Assembly (NCBI GenBank): GCA_910575625.1
Contig: CAJTFD010000003.1
Span: 186,001 to 250,000 of the forward strand
Reading direction: 5' to 3'
DNA: 64,000 bases
DNA from: Clostridia bacterium
Lineage (GTDB): Bacteria > Bacillota > Clostridia > Lachnospirales > Lachnospiraceae
The notes under the pieces are model-generated. The model searched no databases. It saw only the letters and a program-made list of their open reading frames with translations, and was not told where the DNA came from. Each line of letters starts with the position of its first letter. Positions within the stretch are counted from its first letter, which is position 1. This document shows positions 43,735-51,577 of this stretch, piece after piece. The position numbers and the translations under genes are program-made.

Positions 43735-43974
43735 TTATGTTGCAGAATCACACGTTTCATAAACTTCTGTAATCTCCACGGCTTCAACCTCAAAATCAGG
43801 TTTCCACCAACTGCTATCAAAACTTGATAAAGCTTTGTTTTCACTCGAATACGTTTTAATTGCAGTATTTCTAATCTCGCTTACCTTTTTAAATTGATTG
43901 TGCCTTGTCAAGCTGCAGAAAATCTCAGTTCGGTTATTCCGCATGATTACCCATCGTTTTCTCTCTATTTTCAT
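43735..43974 (-). CDS. Phage hypothetical protein, 79 residues
   Basis: Basic N-terminus (MKIERKRWVIMRNNRTEIFC), acidic C-terminus (EAVEITEVYET). ATG 43974 follows GGAGATGGGGA. Resembles small phage proteins related to DUF-type 'recombination/structure' accessory genes; not recognised. Ten bases before the portal gene. Confidence 0.6.
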   Translation of the reverse strand: MKIERKRWVIMRNNRTEIFCSLTRHNQFKKVSEIRNTAIKTYSSENKALSSFDSSWWKPDFEVEAVEITEVYETCDSAT

Positions 43975-44030
43975 TTCCCCATCTCCTAACCGTTATATTC
44001 TTCCAACTCCCGCACCTGCCGTAGTTCCTT

Positions 44031-44231
44031 TTATCGTCTTATACTAATCTCAATCATTTTTACTTTTGGCGGCTCCTTGAATTTAATCTTCTGACCGCAG
44101 TACGGACAGCATGTATAATCTTCTGATACACTAAAACCGCATTTTTTATTCGGACAACGCCATTCATTAAACCTTTCGCCATGATAAAGCGTATATCCCA
44201 CAAATTCAGCATATTTACGAATTGCTTTCAT
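44031..44231 (-). CDS. Phage zinc-ribbon protein, 66 residues
   Basis: WRCPNKKCGFSVSEDYTCCPYCGQKI holds four to five Cys of a zinc ribbon (about 25-50); the rest is basic. GAAAGGAT precedes ATG 44231. The start overlaps the end of the truncated gene at 44215-44316. Function unknown. Confidence 0.65.
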   Translation of the reverse strand: MKAIRKYAEFVGYTLYHGERFNEWRCPNKKCGFSVSEDYTCCPYCGQKIKFKEPPKVKMIEISIRR

Positions 44232-44316
44232 TTTCCCATATCCTTTCTATTCCTTTCGCTCCCCGGTATGGCTTGCGGTGTTCTTTGCCGTGGGTGATGG
44301 ATTGATTAAGGCTCAT
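44215..44316 (-). CDS. Truncated phage protein with MSLNxxIxHGKEHRKPYRG start
   Basis: A 33-residue frame from ATG 44316 (GGAG seven bases before) to TAA 44215. The first 22 residues (MSLNQSITHGKEHRKPYRGA) match a small phage protein family that normally continues with a NHGSCPxC zinc motif; here the sequence changes after AKGIER and stops. It is probably a 3'-deleted relic kept by the overlaps with both neighbours. Confidence 0.5.
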   Translation of the reverse strand: MSLNQSITHGKEHRKPYRGAKGIERIWENESNS

Positions 44317-44707
44317 GGTATGGCTCCGTTGGTGCTTTCATCCATGCAATAACATCAAATGGTATCTGCCGACCGTCTGAATCATTCCATGTACCGCCGC
44401 TATATCCGACTTGATACGGTAAAATAGCTTCAAAGTCCGTCATTGTCATTGGCTCGGTATCAATAACCGTCACAATGCACGCAAACGGCTCTTTAGGTAA
44501 ATTCTCCCCGTCACCGCAGTATATCCACCCACCGCCGCAATCCTCCGCTGACCGTTCCATATTCGCCGTTTGCAGCTTTGCGGATAAGGCTTCTATGGTG
44601 TCGGCGGATTCTCTGAACGCTTTTACAATTCCGTCAACGGTGCACCCACTTTTTTCAAAAATATCTGCCTTATACCGCAATTCCTTTACCTGTTCGCTAA
44701 TGCTCAT
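44306..44707 (-). CDS. DUF551-containing phage protein
   Basis: A 133-residue protein. N-terminal helix pair (SISEQVKELRYKADIF), middle GGGWIYCGDGENLP and a C-terminal DUF551 block (WNDSDGRQIPFDVIAWMKAP) seen in many phage early genes; function unknown. ATG 44707 follows GGGGAGGAT. Confidence 0.75.
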   Translation of the reverse strand: MSISEQVKELRYKADIFEKSGCTVDGIVKAFRESADTIEALSAKLQTANMERSAEDCGGGWIYCGDGENLPKEPFACIVTVIDTEPMTMTDFEAILPYQVGYSGGTWNDSDGRQIPFDVIAWMKAPTEPYHEP

Positions 44708-44711
44708 TCTG

Positions 44712-45131
44712 TCAATCCTCCCCGTGCAATCTATCATATTCCGCAGAACCAAGCCGAATAATCTCTTTTAACTTCGCTTCGTCCATCAGAATCACATCAT
44801 CATAGCCTTTTTCTCTCGCCCATATCCTTATCGCTTCAATGCAAGCACATTCTTGCGCATCTGCTACTTTTGCAATAATACTTTGGGTAATTGTATATGC
44901 CCCGGATATATCACATTCTGGCACATATCCGCCAAATTCATAATGCGGCTTCCAATCTTCGTCAAGAGTTTTGACCGTCTGTGGATTCGGTTTCACTTTT
45001 GGTATATCTTTTGTGTGCCCTGCGCTATAATTTCCACAGTGCGTAATGATTTTAACGCTGTCCTCTAAATTCTCAGTACAACACCTCGGAAAATCAAATA
45101 TATTCGTACACGTTTTACATAATGGATTCAT
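44712..45131 (-). CDS. Phage hypothetical protein with N-terminal Cys cluster
   Basis: A 139-residue protein. Residues 1-35 hold five Cys (NPLCKTCTNIFDFPRCC ... HC) that could bind zinc; the C-terminal half is an acidic helix region (REKGYDDVILMDEAKLKEII). ATG 45131 follows AGGAGAGGATAGGG; longer readings overlap the terminase gene. Not recognised. Confidence 0.6.
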   Translation of the reverse strand: MNPLCKTCTNIFDFPRCCTENLEDSVKIITHCGNYSAGHTKDIPKVKPNPQTVKTLDEDWKPHYEFGGYVPECDISGAYTITQSIIAKVADAQECACIEAIRIWAREKGYDDVILMDEAKLKEIIRLGSAEYDRLHGED

Positions 45132-45165
45132 TTCCCTATCCTCTCCTTTCCACATAACCAATTTC

Positions 45166-46488
45166 TTAATACTTCCACCGCAACCGCCGCCGCAGGAATG
45201 TATAGCAATAATACCTGTCGCTATCCATGCAGTGGTCAAACTCCTTTATAACAGCGTCCTCCGGGCTTTCCATATCCCACGAATACAGCCCATACTCATT
45301 TATGGTCGCTTCGCAATCCTCATGATAGCTGATTATCCCTCTGTTTAGGAATGTGGTCTGTACCCGTATTCCGTCCAATACGTCATTTTCTGCACCTTTT
45401 GCAATATAATTCCCATGCTTTTTTATTGTTTCGATGAAAGACGCAGCTGACGGGTCAACGATGATAAAGGTCAATTTCCTATCCCCTATCAGCTTGCATA
45501 TCTCCTGATAGTGTGTTTCATCATCACGCCGGATTCCCGTTTCTTTGCTATCGTAGTAGTATTCAGATTCCTTTTGCGCCCGTTTTCCATCAAACGCCCA
45601 CAATCCTGCAGCAAACGGGTTGACTGTTCCATAGTCAATAGACACTACCCATTCTTTTTCCCCGGTCATGTGCTTGTCTTTGACGTGCTTATCCTCATCA
45701 AACATGGAGTAGACAAGCCCCTCTGCCACGCACCACAGCCCTTGGATATACCGCTTGAAGAATACGCCCACATACATTCCCCGGTATCGTGCTTTTATGC
45801 GCTCTGACAGAGATAGATTATCGTCCATCGTGAAGTGCAGGTATACAAGCCGCTTTTCCTCTGACTTATCAATCCAATTTACCTTGAACCAGTGCCGGGG
45901 GCTGTCCGGGTTACAGTTGAACCAATACTTTGAACCGTCCACCGAACAACGTCCCGTTGCCTGGTTTACAAAGGATTCCGGCATAAGGGCAACTTCATCA
46001 AAAAACATACCTGCCAATGTGATGCCCTGAATCAAGTCCTGTGACCGTTCATCTTTACCGCCAAATATGTAAAAGTAGTTGACTGTGTTCCCCTTGCTTA
46101 CAATCAGCAGATTGTCGCTTCTCTTGTCTATCACGGTATACTTTCTGCTCGCAAGCATCAGTTTCAGCCAAAACAAAACGTTTCGCCGGAAGGAGCCGAT
46201 TGTCTTCCCTGCCATACCGAAATTCTGTTGGTTGAAGCTTTCCATAGCCCACAACACATATGACAGCGACATAGACAGCGTTTTCCCACTCCTGATTGCC
46301 CCGTCTGCTATGATTCCGTCCATATCCTTGACCGGGCTTGCAGGACACCACCATGTGAGGACTTTCTTCTGCTTGGTGGAAAATGGCTTAAACTGAAAGC
46401 CCTGCTTCTTGACCTTTGCTTTCATGGCGGCGGCTCGTTTTGCTATGCCTTTGCGGATATTTTCTATGCGGGTATTGATGTCACTCAA
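45166..46488 (-). CDS. Phage terminase large subunit
   Basis: DNA-packaging motor ATPase and nuclease of 440 residues. Walker A is GAIRSGKTLSM (about 60), Walker B GMFFDEVAL, and the RNase H-like nuclease domain begins VVSIDYGTVNPFAAGLW (metal Asp) with IIVDPSA later. The likely start is TTG 46488, ten bases after AGAGG and overlapping the previous stop in ATTGA; an upstream TTG at 46518 lies further into the preceding gene. PBSX/SPP1-type terminase family 3. Confidence 0.9.
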   Translation of the reverse strand: MSDINTRIENIRKGIAKRAAAMKAKVKKQGFQFKPFSTKQKKVLTWWCPASPVKDMDGIIADGAIRSGKTLSMSLSYVLWAMESFNQQNFGMAGKTIGSFRRNVLFWLKLMLASRKYTVIDKRSDNLLIVSKGNTVNYFYIFGGKDERSQDLIQGITLAGMFFDEVALMPESFVNQATGRCSVDGSKYWFNCNPDSPRHWFKVNWIDKSEEKRLVYLHFTMDDNLSLSERIKARYRGMYVGVFFKRYIQGLWCVAEGLVYSMFDEDKHVKDKHMTGEKEWVVSIDYGTVNPFAAGLWAFDGKRAQKESEYYYDSKETGIRRDDETHYQEICKLIGDRKLTFIIVDPSAASFIETIKKHGNYIAKGAENDVLDGIRVQTTFLNRGIISYHEDCEATINEYGLYSWDMESPEDAVIKEFDHCMDSDRYYCYTFLRRRLRWKY

Positions 46489-46766
46489 TATTTCGATACC
46501 TCTATTTCTTCTGCGCAAAATGAATTTACATCATTCGCCATTCTCTCAACCGTCTTTTTGAGTGCCATCTTCGATTCCTCAATTGCACCTATGAGAGTAT
46601 CGCTTTTTAATTTCATCTGAATTATCCCCATGTCAGGGCAGGATAAAAACCAACCCTCGCAATGAATAATCCTGTGTACTGATACCCTCAAATCTCCAAT
46701 CTTTCCCTCATAAATAGTGCCACTTTCCGCTGGCTCATTATATCTTGCATTACTCCTGAATTTCAT
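46485..46766 (-). CDS. Phage small protein, paralogue 2 of the pair flanking terS
   Basis: A 93-residue protein: FRSNARYNEPAESGTIYEGKIG, VHRIIHCEGWFLSCPDMGI and a C-terminal helix. It is clearly homologous to the protein at 47313-47594 (about 60% identical by eye). Overlaps terS by 17 bases and terL by four. Function unknown. Confidence 0.7.
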   Translation of the reverse strand: MKFRSNARYNEPAESGTIYEGKIGDLRVSVHRIIHCEGWFLSCPDMGIIQMKLKSDTLIGAIEESKMALKKTVERMANDVNSFCAEEIEVSKY

Positions 46767-47265
46767 CTTCCTCTACCTCACTTTCCTCCCACACTTCCGC
46801 CGCCGTTCCGTTCAGAGCGTCCATGAAATTATCCTCTGCTTCTTCCTCCGGCTGGCTGTCCTTGACCTGACTCTCCAGCTTCAGGAGTTCGATTTCAAGT
46901 TTCTGCCTGTCAAGTTGGTGTTTCATCGGGTTGTTGATGAACTTGTCTATCACAATCCCCATTGCAGTAGCAATCTCTGACAGCTTTGCCGCCTGTATTT
47001 TCTCTGGCTTTTTCAGTGCTTCTATGTAAGCATCTAGGACATCTTTCGCTTTCTCTTTTCTGGATTCCATATAGTCCAGAATGTCAGCGGTATTCTGTTT
47101 TCTTTTTTCTGCGCACTTCTGCGCAATCTGCGCATTTTCATTACAAATCTTTTTTACAGTGTTATCCGACACCCCAAATTTCTTTGCTGTTGCTCTATAG
47201 CTGCCAGACTCCACATAATCAGCAATTATTTCTTTTTTCTGTTTATCTGTCAGCCTGGCAGCCAC
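46750..47265 (-). CDS. Phage terminase small subunit
   Basis: DNA-recognition subunit of 171 residues. An N-terminal helix-turn-helix (LTDKQKKEIIADYVESGSYR ... FGVSDNTVKKIC, about 5-42), a long helical oligomerisation region and a very acidic tail (ESEVEEDEIQE) that would contact TerL or portal. Location one small gene before terL supports the call. Confidence 0.8.
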   Translation of the reverse strand: MAARLTDKQKKEIIADYVESGSYRATAKKFGVSDNTVKKICNENAQIAQKCAEKRKQNTADILDYMESRKEKAKDVLDAYIEALKKPEKIQAAKLSEIATAMGIVIDKFINNPMKHQLDRQKLEIELLKLESQVKDSQPEEEAEDNFMDALNGTAAEVWEESEVEEDEIQE

Positions 47266-47312
47266 TTTCTATCACCTCAATCTGCAAATGCTTTCTTCCT
47301 GTCATTCACACT

Positions 47313-47594
47313 CTAATACCTTGATATTTCTATTTCTGATTTGCAAAAATAATCAATGTCTTTACTCAAATCCTCAACAACCTTTTTGAGCACTTCTTTT
47401 GATTCCTCAATCGCGCTCATAAGAGTATCACTTTTCAACTCCATTTGGCTTATCCTTAAATCTGGACAGGATAAATACCAACCATAACAGTTCACAATCC
47501 TATGTACGGATATTCTCGTGTTTCCAATTTTCCCCTCGAAAATAGTTCCGCCTTCTACCGACTCATTATATCTTGCATTGCTTTTAAATTTCAT
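47313..47594 (-). CDS. Phage small protein, paralogue 1 of the pair flanking terS
   Basis: A 93-residue protein starting KFKSNARYNESVEGGTIFEG, with VHRIVNCYGWYLSCPDLRI and a C-terminal helix (SKEVLKKVVEDLSKDIDYF). Homologous to 46485-46766. ATG 47594 follows AAAGGATAGGG. Conserved Cys, Trp and aromatic residues suggest a folded beta-rich domain of unknown role. Confidence 0.7.
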   Translation of the reverse strand: MKFKSNARYNESVEGGTIFEGKIGNTRISVHRIVNCYGWYLSCPDLRISQMELKSDTLMSAIEESKEVLKKVVEDLSKDIDYFCKSEIEISRY

Positions 47595-47617
47595 TTCCCT
47601 ATCCTTTTCCTTTCTCA

Positions 47618-47824
47618 TTATCCAAATGGTTCTATTACCTCAAAACATTCCTCATAAGTCATCCCGGTCACTTTCAGGATTTTATCAATATTCTTTTTCC
47701 GAATATCTGTATTGCCATTCAGGAACCGACACATTACAGATGACGGAATGTCGCATTTAGCTGCAAATCCCCTAAGGCTCATTCCTTTGTCGATTATGTA
47801 TTTTTCGATTCGCCAATACTTCAT
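47618..47824 (-). CDS. Xre-type small DNA-binding protein
   Basis: A 68-residue helix-turn-helix protein: MSLRGFAAKCDIPSSVMCRF and LNGNTDIRKKNIDKILKVTG are the two helices and recognition region of a Cro/C1-type domain. It starts at ATG 47824, overlapping TGA of a tiny upstream frame. It may regulate late or packaging genes, since it lies just before the terminase block. Confidence 0.75.
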   Translation of the reverse strand: MKYWRIEKYIIDKGMSLRGFAAKCDIPSSVMCRFLNGNTDIRKKNIDKILKVTGMTYEECFEVIEPFG

Positions 47825-47865
47825 ATCCTCACCTTTGCTTTCTGCTTTGGAGTTAGCTTATCCAT
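47821..47865 (-). CDS. Possible 14-residue leader frame
   Basis: MDKLTPKQKAKVRI followed by TGA, which overlaps the ATG of the Xre gene. MDKLTPKQK is a common start of terminase small subunits, so this could be a relic or a coupling leader. Ribosome site weak (GGGCGGTG). Confidence 0.25.
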   Translation of the reverse strand: MDKLTPKQKAKVRI

Positions 47866-47892
47866 ATTACACCGCCCATACAATCACTGATT

Positions 47893-48123
47893 TCATTCAA
47901 TCAACACAAAATTCTCTTTCAATTCCTCGAACGGCATTTCCAACCATCCAAAATCAGAATCGTCATTTAGGGAATCTAAATGCACATCACCGCCGATAAA
48001 ACTTATTTCATCATCTCTTTCCCAAATACTGCCGACTGTCACAAATCCATATTCATTTGGGATTTCAAAACCGTCACCGTCGCACTTTGGCAGACACATT
48101 TCTTTTATGCACTTATATCTCAT
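47893..48123 (-). CDS. Phage hypothetical protein, 76 residues
   Basis: Acidic beta-rich protein (ERDDEISFIGGDVHLDSLND ... FGWLEMPFEELKENF) related by pattern to phage DUF-type early proteins. ATG 48123 overlaps the upstream stop by four bases. Function unknown. Confidence 0.6.
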   Translation of the reverse strand: MRYKCIKEMCLPKCDGDGFEIPNEYGFVTVGSIWERDDEISFIGGDVHLDSLNDDSDFGWLEMPFEELKENFVLIE

Positions 48124-48548
48124 GTTCCCTTACCCCTCTCCAATTCTTTCAATGCGGCTTCGGCTTCTTCTTTGATTAGGAAAACACTTTTGCCGATTTC
48201 ACTTACTGCAAAAGTTCCTGTAATACTTCCATTTGAGTTTGTATAGTAAACGACAACTTTGTCTAAAGCCTTTTCTTCTTCCCAATCATCATCATTCAAA
48301 CTTCCAAAAGAAAATCCCGTAACCTCATAGCCGCATGGTCTGCCAAAATCAATATCCCAAATTATATCCCCCACCGCACAAGGCAGTTTCAGCAGTTTTC
48401 CTTGTTGCTCTAAGTCCTCATATTCTGCCATTTTTTTTAGGACATCTTTTATAGCCTTTTTCACCATGTCGTTACATTCCAGATCATCAACCTTTTTCCA
48501 CATCATACTATTGGAATTTTTCCAATCTTCTCTTGTCAATCTCTCCAT
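48120..48548 (-). CDS. Phage hypothetical protein, 142 residues
   Basis: N-terminal part (MERLTREDWKN ... KKMAEYEDLEQQGKLLKLPC) followed by VGDIIWDIDFG and VVVYYTNSNGSITG. The block LxxYEDxEQQGxLLxLPCxVGD is common in Firmicutes phage early genes of unknown role. ATG 48548 follows GAGGGAAAGGG; a 12-pair hairpin lies directly upstream. Confidence 0.65.
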   Translation of the reverse strand: MERLTREDWKNSNSMMWKKVDDLECNDMVKKAIKDVLKKMAEYEDLEQQGKLLKLPCAVGDIIWDIDFGRPCGYEVTGFSFGSLNDDDWEEEKALDKVVVYYTNSNGSITGTFAVSEIGKSVFLIKEEAEAALKELERGKGT

Positions 48549-48569
48549 ATTTCCCTTTCCCTCCACAAT

Positions 48570-48614
48570 CCCCCTAAAATCCCCTAATTCTATTTTACGG
48601 GAGATTTTAGGGGG
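48570..48614 (-). promoter_or_regulatory. Hairpin in front of the 48120-48548 gene
   Basis: CCCCCTAAAATC (48570-48581) pairs perfectly with GATTTTAGGGGG (48603-48614). It lies just before the ribosome site GAGGG and has no T run, so it may be an mRNA processing site or translation control element. The rest of 48615-48698 shows a coding-like stretch without a start codon. Confidence 0.5.
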
Positions 48615-48698
48615 AGTTGTGCCAATCTTATTCGACTCCTCCCTGTATCCACTTTATCTGGGTTTTATACAACAGCAGATAGTTGTCAGGATTGCTTT

Positions 48699-49151
48699 CT
48701 AAAACATCTTTTTCATCCTTTCATCGAACAAATGATAGAAGAACCTTTTGTATCCATAGAAGTCCGACTTTCCGCACGCCATCCGATCAATATCACCTCG
48801 CGCCCACGCCTTCTCTAGCCCCTCATACGAGAGGTTTTCTGTCACGGACAATAAAATATACCCTTCGATCTCTGGCGCGGCGATATGGGCGCAATTTCGC
48901 GCGATTTCGGCATACTCCGAGGATTGTGCCAGGGTCCTTAGTTCCGCCCTATGTTCTCTATCCCCCAGCCCATACTCTTCCCACGATTTCCTGGGTGCTG
49001 GGTTGCGTTCTGGTTCCGGCTTGGTCTTGAACATCCCCAATTGCTCAAATGTAGCGTATCCTCCGCATTCCGCACGCCTCCCTATGCAGTTTTTTTGGTC
49101 ACAACATGTTTTGAGGCATGTCTTGCATATGCACCCACGGCATTTTCTCAT
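48699..49151 (-). CDS. Phage protein with N-terminal Cys-rich zinc cluster
   Basis: A 150-residue protein. Residues 1-32 are CRGCICKTCLKTCCDQKNCIG, a dense Cys array likely to bind two metals; the rest is helical (SYEGLEKAWARGDIDRMACG, typical of a sigma-like or NinB-type fold in phage proteins). ATG 49151 follows AGAGGTGG. Not recognised further. Confidence 0.6.
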   Translation of the reverse strand: MRKCRGCICKTCLKTCCDQKNCIGRRAECGGYATFEQLGMFKTKPEPERNPAPRKSWEEYGLGDREHRAELRTLAQSSEYAEIARNCAHIAAPEIEGYILLSVTENLSYEGLEKAWARGDIDRMACGKSDFYGYKRFFYHLFDERMKKMF

Positions 49152-49176
49152 TTCCGCCACCTCTATCTCGAAATCT

Positions 49177-49722
49177 TTACCTCTGGTTTTCTTTCTGCCT
49201 GCCTTTTCCGCATTCTAGCATTCTGGCAGCGTTTTCGACCAGCCTCCGCACATCACTCGGCACCCTTGACAATTCTCTTTCTTGTTTGGATACCGCTCTG
49301 TATGTACGCATAAAATTTGACTGTATGACGGTATCGACACTGTTGATATCCATCATCGACCATTCTCTGATCTGGGATGCACCCCCTACTGCCTTCTGCA
49401 CAGGGATAGGGAGCTTGTCGAATTCCTCTTCCGCACCGCTCCTTAACGCCTTCCTTACAAGTGCCCATGCTTCCATTTCTGACAGTTCTCTCGGTTTGCT
49501 TATCTCATGGAATTTTCCTATGAGCTGTCCGATGCTTGGGGCAAACCCACTCGTATCTGTTGATACATAGGCTTTTAAGGCGATCTTCATTTCCTCGTAA
49601 CTGTACTCGGAAAGATATTCCCACCACGTTTCCACGACGTATTTGAGTTCTGCCTGCGGTTTCCAGTTTGGATACACAGACGATATGCGCATTAAAAGCT
49701 GCTTCGTTTCGTCCCTTGTCAC
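49177..49722 (-). CDS. Phage helicase loader/inhibitor-like protein
   Basis: A 181-residue protein with an N-terminal helical domain (LLMRISSVYPNWKPQ ... ETWWEYLSEYSYEEMKIALK ... TSGFAPSIGQLIGKF) typical of the G39P helicase-loader family, and AVGGASQIREWSMMD further on. Start is GTG 49722 after GGAGGG, overlapping the upstream TAG (TAGTG). It pairs with the preceding replication protein, forming the initiation module. Confidence 0.7.
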   Translation of the reverse strand: MTRDETKQLLMRISSVYPNWKPQAELKYVVETWWEYLSEYSYEEMKIALKAYVSTDTSGFAPSIGQLIGKFHEISKPRELSEMEAWALVRKALRSGAEEEFDKLPIPVQKAVGGASQIREWSMMDINSVDTVIQSNFMRTYRAVSKQERELSRVPSDVRRLVENAARMLECGKGRQKENQR

Positions 49723-50537
49723 TATGCGTCCCTCCATTTCTGTTCCCAGTCAGAATTTCCGGTTTTCTGCTTGTCCCTTTTCAGGGGGAACAACCCCTGC
49801 CAGCAATTCATCACGCTTTGTTCCAAAATCTTAATGGCCGTATCGTTGTCCATATTGTCAGAGAAGGGAATTGCGGACAACTCTTTCAGCTTTTTCATCG
49901 CCAGCTCAATCGCCCTATCTGTCATTGGCTTCTTGATCTTCTTGCGCATCTCAAGGTAGTCAATGAATGCCTGGTTGAGAAGTTCGTCCGGGTAATACCG
50001 ACACGGGACTCCCGTATTGATTTTATTTACCTTACCTTCCCTTACCTTACCTTCCCTTACCTTACCTTCCCTTGTGTCATTCCTGCATACATTTTTTCGA
50101 TTTTTACATACAGAAACGTCATTTTCGTATGCAATACCATCAATTTTGTCAACACTAACCAAAAGGTACTGTTTTTTTACAAGGATTTCTTTGCGCCTTT
50201 TTACTGCATCAAAGTATTGTTCCTGTATCCTTGCCGATGTGAGGATGGAGTAGTCCTCATGCATCTTGGCATCAAATATGCCGTTATTTAAGCACCTTTT
50301 CACTATCTCATTTATTAAACTGACAGTCACACCGCTGTTTCCACCAAACCAGTTTGACAAAAACAGTAACGGACTTCTTTCGATCCATTCACAGTAGTAA
50401 CCCTTTTCGGCGTATATCTTTTGCCAGAGCCGGACTACTACTGCAAACCCTTTTACTCCATATTCTGCTTCAATTTCAGAGATATTATCGTTAGTGCGAC
50501 AGTCTAAGAGAAAACTCGGTATTCCCTCTTTAGCCAC
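49722..50537 (-). CDS. Phage replication protein (Lin1244/Lin1753-like, DUF4373)
   Basis: A 271-residue protein. The N-terminal domain (AKEGIPSFLLDCRTNDNISE ... GFAVVVRLWQKIYAEKGYYC) is the DUF4373 winged-helix domain of phage replisome organisers. The middle has three exact REGKV repeats encoded by a 15-base unit, and the C-terminal part is DnaD-like (LLNQAFIDYLEMRKKIKKPM). GTG 50537 follows AAGGAGG with seven bases; a GTG at 50558 is less well placed. Confidence 0.8.
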   Translation of the reverse strand: MAKEGIPSFLLDCRTNDNISEIEAEYGVKGFAVVVRLWQKIYAEKGYYCEWIERSPLLFLSNWFGGNSGVTVSLINEIVKRCLNNGIFDAKMHEDYSILTSARIQEQYFDAVKRRKEILVKKQYLLVSVDKIDGIAYENDVSVCKNRKNVCRNDTREGKVREGKVREGKVNKINTGVPCRYYPDELLNQAFIDYLEMRKKIKKPMTDRAIELAMKKLKELSAIPFSDNMDNDTAIKILEQSVMNCWQGLFPLKRDKQKTGNSDWEQKWRDA

Positions 50538-50577
50538 CGCTATGCCTCCTTGTGCCACTCTACCGCCACTGACTAAC

Positions 50578-50702
50578 TCAACAACAGCAGAATAGCTTTT
50601 GCCATTTCTCTATTATTCTTACTTCAATTCTTGGATTTTCCTTATCCACATCGAACCTGTCGGAAAATCCGACAACATCATACTGTTTTTTGATTCAAAT
50701 GC
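50578..50702 (-). other. Stretch with two overlapping coding-like frames
   Basis: One frame reads QYDVVGFSDRFDVDKENPRI then EVRIIEKWQKLFCCC-stop with no standard start; the other reads AKAFESKNSMMLSDFPTGSM-WIRKIQELK-stop. They meet at AAAAAAC, a sequence shape that can promote a -1 slip. I cannot say which is used. Confidence 0.3.
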
Positions 50703-50707
50703 CTTTG

Positions 50708-51145
50708 CTATAAGTATCCTAAAATTTCTGCAATCCTCATCCCTGCGCTTTCTTTATCGCAAAACATAAACTCAACATCATAGGAGATATGAGCGGCATA
50801 CATGCGATTCATCAGTTCCCTACCGGATACCCTTGAATGCTTATCTTTGTATTTTACTACGTCTTTTATTTCCTTAAAGCCTCTTCCGTGCTCGCACAAT
50901 ATTACAAATCTCATACCATCCGCATTTGCCCGTCGGATCTCTCTCCAAAATCTGCTTTTATCGTGAGAATACATATTTTTTAACAGCTCTCCAAGGTTAT
51001 GTTTTCTATCAATCGTGATATCCATATTGTTGGAATCCATATAATCTCCAGTTTCAAGTTTTTGTTCAATATAAGGGATTTTGTGTGTGTCAAAATATTT
51101 TAGGATATGTTTATTTGATTTTTCTCTCGTATCACATACAATCAT
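50708..51145 (-). CDS. ERCC4-domain nuclease
   Basis: A 145-residue ERCC4/XPF-type nuclease core: CDTREKSN (about 4-11), KLETGDYM, ITIDRKHNLGELLKN and RFVILCEHG correspond to the GDXnERKX3D nuclease pattern. Lacks a helicase or HhH domain, as in phage versions. Likely acts on branched DNA in phage recombination. It follows ssb by 21 bases. Confidence 0.82.
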   Translation of the reverse strand: MIVCDTREKSNKHILKYFDTHKIPYIEQKLETGDYMDSNNMDITIDRKHNLGELLKNMYSHDKSRFWREIRRANADGMRFVILCEHGRGFKEIKDVVKYKDKHSRVSGRELMNRMYAAHISYDVEFMFCDKESAGMRIAEILGYL

Positions 51146-51166
51146 GTCTAAATATCTTTCGACTGA

Positions 51167-51577
51167 TCAAAACGGAAAATCATCGCCGATCCCATCCGGT
51201 ATGCCCATAAATCCATCATCACTTTCCACAGGTTCATCGTTCTGTTTTGGGGGTGCAGAATCCTTGCCAGACTTACTCCCGCAAAAATTCACTTTGTCTA
51301 CCAAACATACTATGCTGCTTTTTTTCTCTCCATCTTTTTCCCACTGTTCTGTGAGCATTTTTCCCTGCACAACGATCTCTTGGCCTTTTTTAAAATATTT
51401 TTCCAAAAACTCGGCGGTGCTTCTCCATGCCTTACATCGCATAAAACATTTCGATTCAGTATCTTTGTATTTCTCTGACCACGCTACCGTAAATCCCGTA
51501 TACGCTATTTGGGACTGCGTGTATCTCAGCTCTATATCTTTGGTAAGCCTGCCCTGAAGCACCATGCTATTTACCAT
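51167..51577 (-). CDS. ssb: Single-stranded DNA-binding protein
   Basis: OB-fold Ssb of 136 residues. Starts MVNSMVLQGRLTKDIELRY, has FTVAWSEKYK and RCKAWRSTAEFLEKYFKKG, and ends with the acidic protein-interaction tip GIGDDFPF. ATG 51577 follows AAGGAGGGAACC. Phage copy for replication and recombination; the chromosomal gene is elsewhere. Confidence 0.95.
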   Translation of the reverse strand: MVNSMVLQGRLTKDIELRYTQSQIAYTGFTVAWSEKYKDTESKCFMRCKAWRSTAEFLEKYFKKGQEIVVQGKMLTEQWEKDGEKKSSIVCLVDKVNFCGSKSGKDSAPPKQNDEPVESDDGFMGIPDGIGDDFPF

